From: Epiperipatus broadwayi
Lineage: Eukaryota; Onychophora; Udeonychophora; Euonychophora; Peripatidae
Length of the DNA stretch: 64,000 nucleotides
Direction: 5' to 3'
Assembly (NCBI GenBank): GCA_028023455.1
Contig: JAQFVV010006273.1
Coordinates: 2,604,001-2,668,000 of the forward strand
The notes below the pieces were generated by a model. That model had not been told where the DNA came from, did not search any database, and was given only the letters and a program-made list of their open reading frames with translations. Positions 62,166 to 64,000 of this stretch are shown piece after piece. The position numbers and the translations under genes were made by a program. Each line of letters opens with the position of its first letter. Position 1 is the stretch's first letter.

Positions 62166-64000
62166 TCATAAAAAGCTTGGAGTTAAATCCTATCAATCCA
62201 GTTAACTGTCCCATTTATATAATGTCCCACATACTACAAGGGAAGCATCCCAAATGGCAAATTATTACTGTAATACTGAGCTGGTGATACAAAAAGTAAT
62301 ATTTATTATAACAATAATGATTGGCAATTTATAATACAGATGCATATACGAAGAAAGAGTTTACATGTTACTTAATACATGCAGTAAATAAATAGGTTAC
62401 ACTAACTTACAGTAATTAAAGACAAAGAGCCACTACTAAAATAATAAAGTCTATATGACTTGTAATAACTCTAATGGCACTTGGGAACTTCAATGGTCAG
62501 CCTAGGTAAACACAGTCCTTTGAAGTTGTAATGATCAGGATTCATATGCCTTGCTAACATGTTGCAAAATCCAATCACCAGAACTGAAGAGCAGCACCAT
62601 ATATATACCAGTATTGAAACAGTAAGATTTGTATTCAAATCTTAGTTTCGCCTTAGTTCTGTCATCGCTCCACCTCTCATCCATTATTATTAGTTTACAT
62701 GAGTCCTGACCTTGAATATTGGACTTTGTGCATAATACTATAACGAGTATGTACAGTTATTTAAAAACAACGTATATATGCACACAGTCCAATGTTATCT
62801 ATTTTAAAATAATGCACTGCAAATGATTATTAGATTTGTCGTGCAATTTAATAAAATCTAAAATAGTTTTATTTTAAGTGAAAACATATTTATTATTTAG
62901 GTCAGATTTATGTAATACTTAAATTATAGATCTAAAAAGTTCTTTTAAATTGTAAATGTAAAAATATTTTAAAAATAGATATTCCCCTGCTAATTAGAGT
63001 GCAAATCATAGCGGGAGGGGGAAATGATTACAGAACTAAAAAGTATTCTCAAACTTATAATTGTAAATAAAAGGTTTGTTAAAAGCATTTCTAATTATGT
63101 CATATAAGATAAATTAAAAAGGTGGTCAGATTAAAATTGAAATTTCAACATGTGCCACTAATGAATCCATGACTTAAAGGGATATGTAGCACAGACCAGA
63201 GAGACCGCTTAAATGGATGAGGCAGTTGTTTGATGGATCCAAGAGATAAAGAAAAAGAGAATAAAAGCAACAACTGGTAATTAAAAAAGGGTCAGAGCTA
63301 TTAAATTGAAAAGTATGCTGTTTGTTTCTTCTCCCAATCCAAATTTAAATCTAACAATGTGCAAGGAGTAGGTGCCTTGCTGTGCTTTTCTGGACTGATG
63401 GCTATACAATACAGAGCTTCCCATAAAATGAGATAAACCTAAACTGATGCTGCTGCCTATATGTAAATATTTTCATAAATGTGGCTGCTGTTAAACCATG
63501 AACCTCGAACTCTCTAAACAAGTGTGCACACTTCGATGAATCAAAGGTAACATGATACCCAAGATTAAAGACTGTTTGAACTCTAAAGTTAACTATATAT
63601 TTTCTAATGTATCTTTTAAATTTCATCTTTCAAATTCCAATGTCGTGCAACTCTAACTAAACTTTAATGTAGATCTGTAACTATCTGTAAATAATCTTAT
63701 ATTTTAATGAACCTCATAAAACAATCTATCTCTTATTATTCTACTTGGGTATCTAAATTTTGTTTGTTATTAGTTAAATATTATATTTCATGCCTGCCTG
63801 ATTTCCGAGCTGATGTTTTCTTCCCATTTTAGCAAAAGAGTTACCACTGTTTTGTGACTTTAGATTCATGTAAACCCGTATCTTTTAATAAATACTCAGT
63901 TCAGAAATTATAATTTTAATTTATTATGAAGATGAGATCTTATAATTATTAATATAAAGTATTGGCTACTTGACGATCATTCATTTTAAAGTTAGTTTGT
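62166..64000. other. Non-coding DNA at the window end
   Basis: Less AT-rich patches at 63130-63560 look repeat-like. The minus-strand ORF 63402-63626 matches nothing I recognise. Confidence 0.45.

Noticed and set aside
63402-63626. 74-codon minus-strand ORF as an upstream ABCC exon
   Set aside because: It has no ABC motif and no convincing splice borders.

Overview
The window reads as intron-rich, very AT-rich nuclear DNA from an animal. Exons have GT/AG borders, introns are kilobases long, and there are long trinucleotide and tetranucleotide microsatellites. Mobile DNA includes a hAT DNA transposon, Penelope-like retroelement pieces, tRNA-like SINEs and several fold-back elements. The CA-TA compound microsatellites and the mix of repeats suggest a mollusc, perhaps a cephalopod, but this is inference and no taxonomic marker is present.

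One protein-coding gene is certain. On the minus strand, three consecutive exons (54861-54748, 48965-48801, 39414-39262) encode the end of the second nucleotide-binding domain and the C-terminus of an ABC transporter of subfamily C, most like ABCC5/MRP5. The exons are in phase and join without a gap across the signature, Walker B, D-loop and H-loop motifs. Everything above 54862 is probably intron of the same gene. A second, unidentified 178-nt candidate exon lies on the minus strand at 10591-10768. The region from 1 to about 39 kb is otherwise intergenic or intronic DNA with repeats.

The most interesting system is a dispersed repeat family that carries hammerhead self-cleaving ribozymes. There are two fold-back copies (17651-18358 and 46391-47054), each with a ribozyme in both inverted arms, and one single-arm copy (33984-34325). 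Both fold-back copies are flanked by perfect 14-bp direct repeats and share an asymmetric right-hand tail of roughly 50 bp. In the 46-kb copy both ribozyme cores are intact. It sits in the penultimate ABCC intron, so one ribozyme is in the sense orientation of that gene. The family resembles the animal retrozymes that are proposed to use Penelope-like machinery, but its inverted, single-hammerhead-per-arm layout is unusual.

A partner appears in the same window. A truncated Penelope-like element (59330-60482) has an inverted duplication of its own 3' end and hammerhead-like cores in both arms, and its ORF stop codon lies inside the ribozyme core. Other mobile DNA includes a complete but decayed hAT element of Buster type (20728-23242, with an 8-bp target duplication), a second Penelope-like fragment (31679-32590), a SINE family (19.3 and 23.4 kb), and several palindromic MITE-like families (10.3/61.0 kb, 36.4 kb, 39.8/51.6 kb, 55.3 kb).
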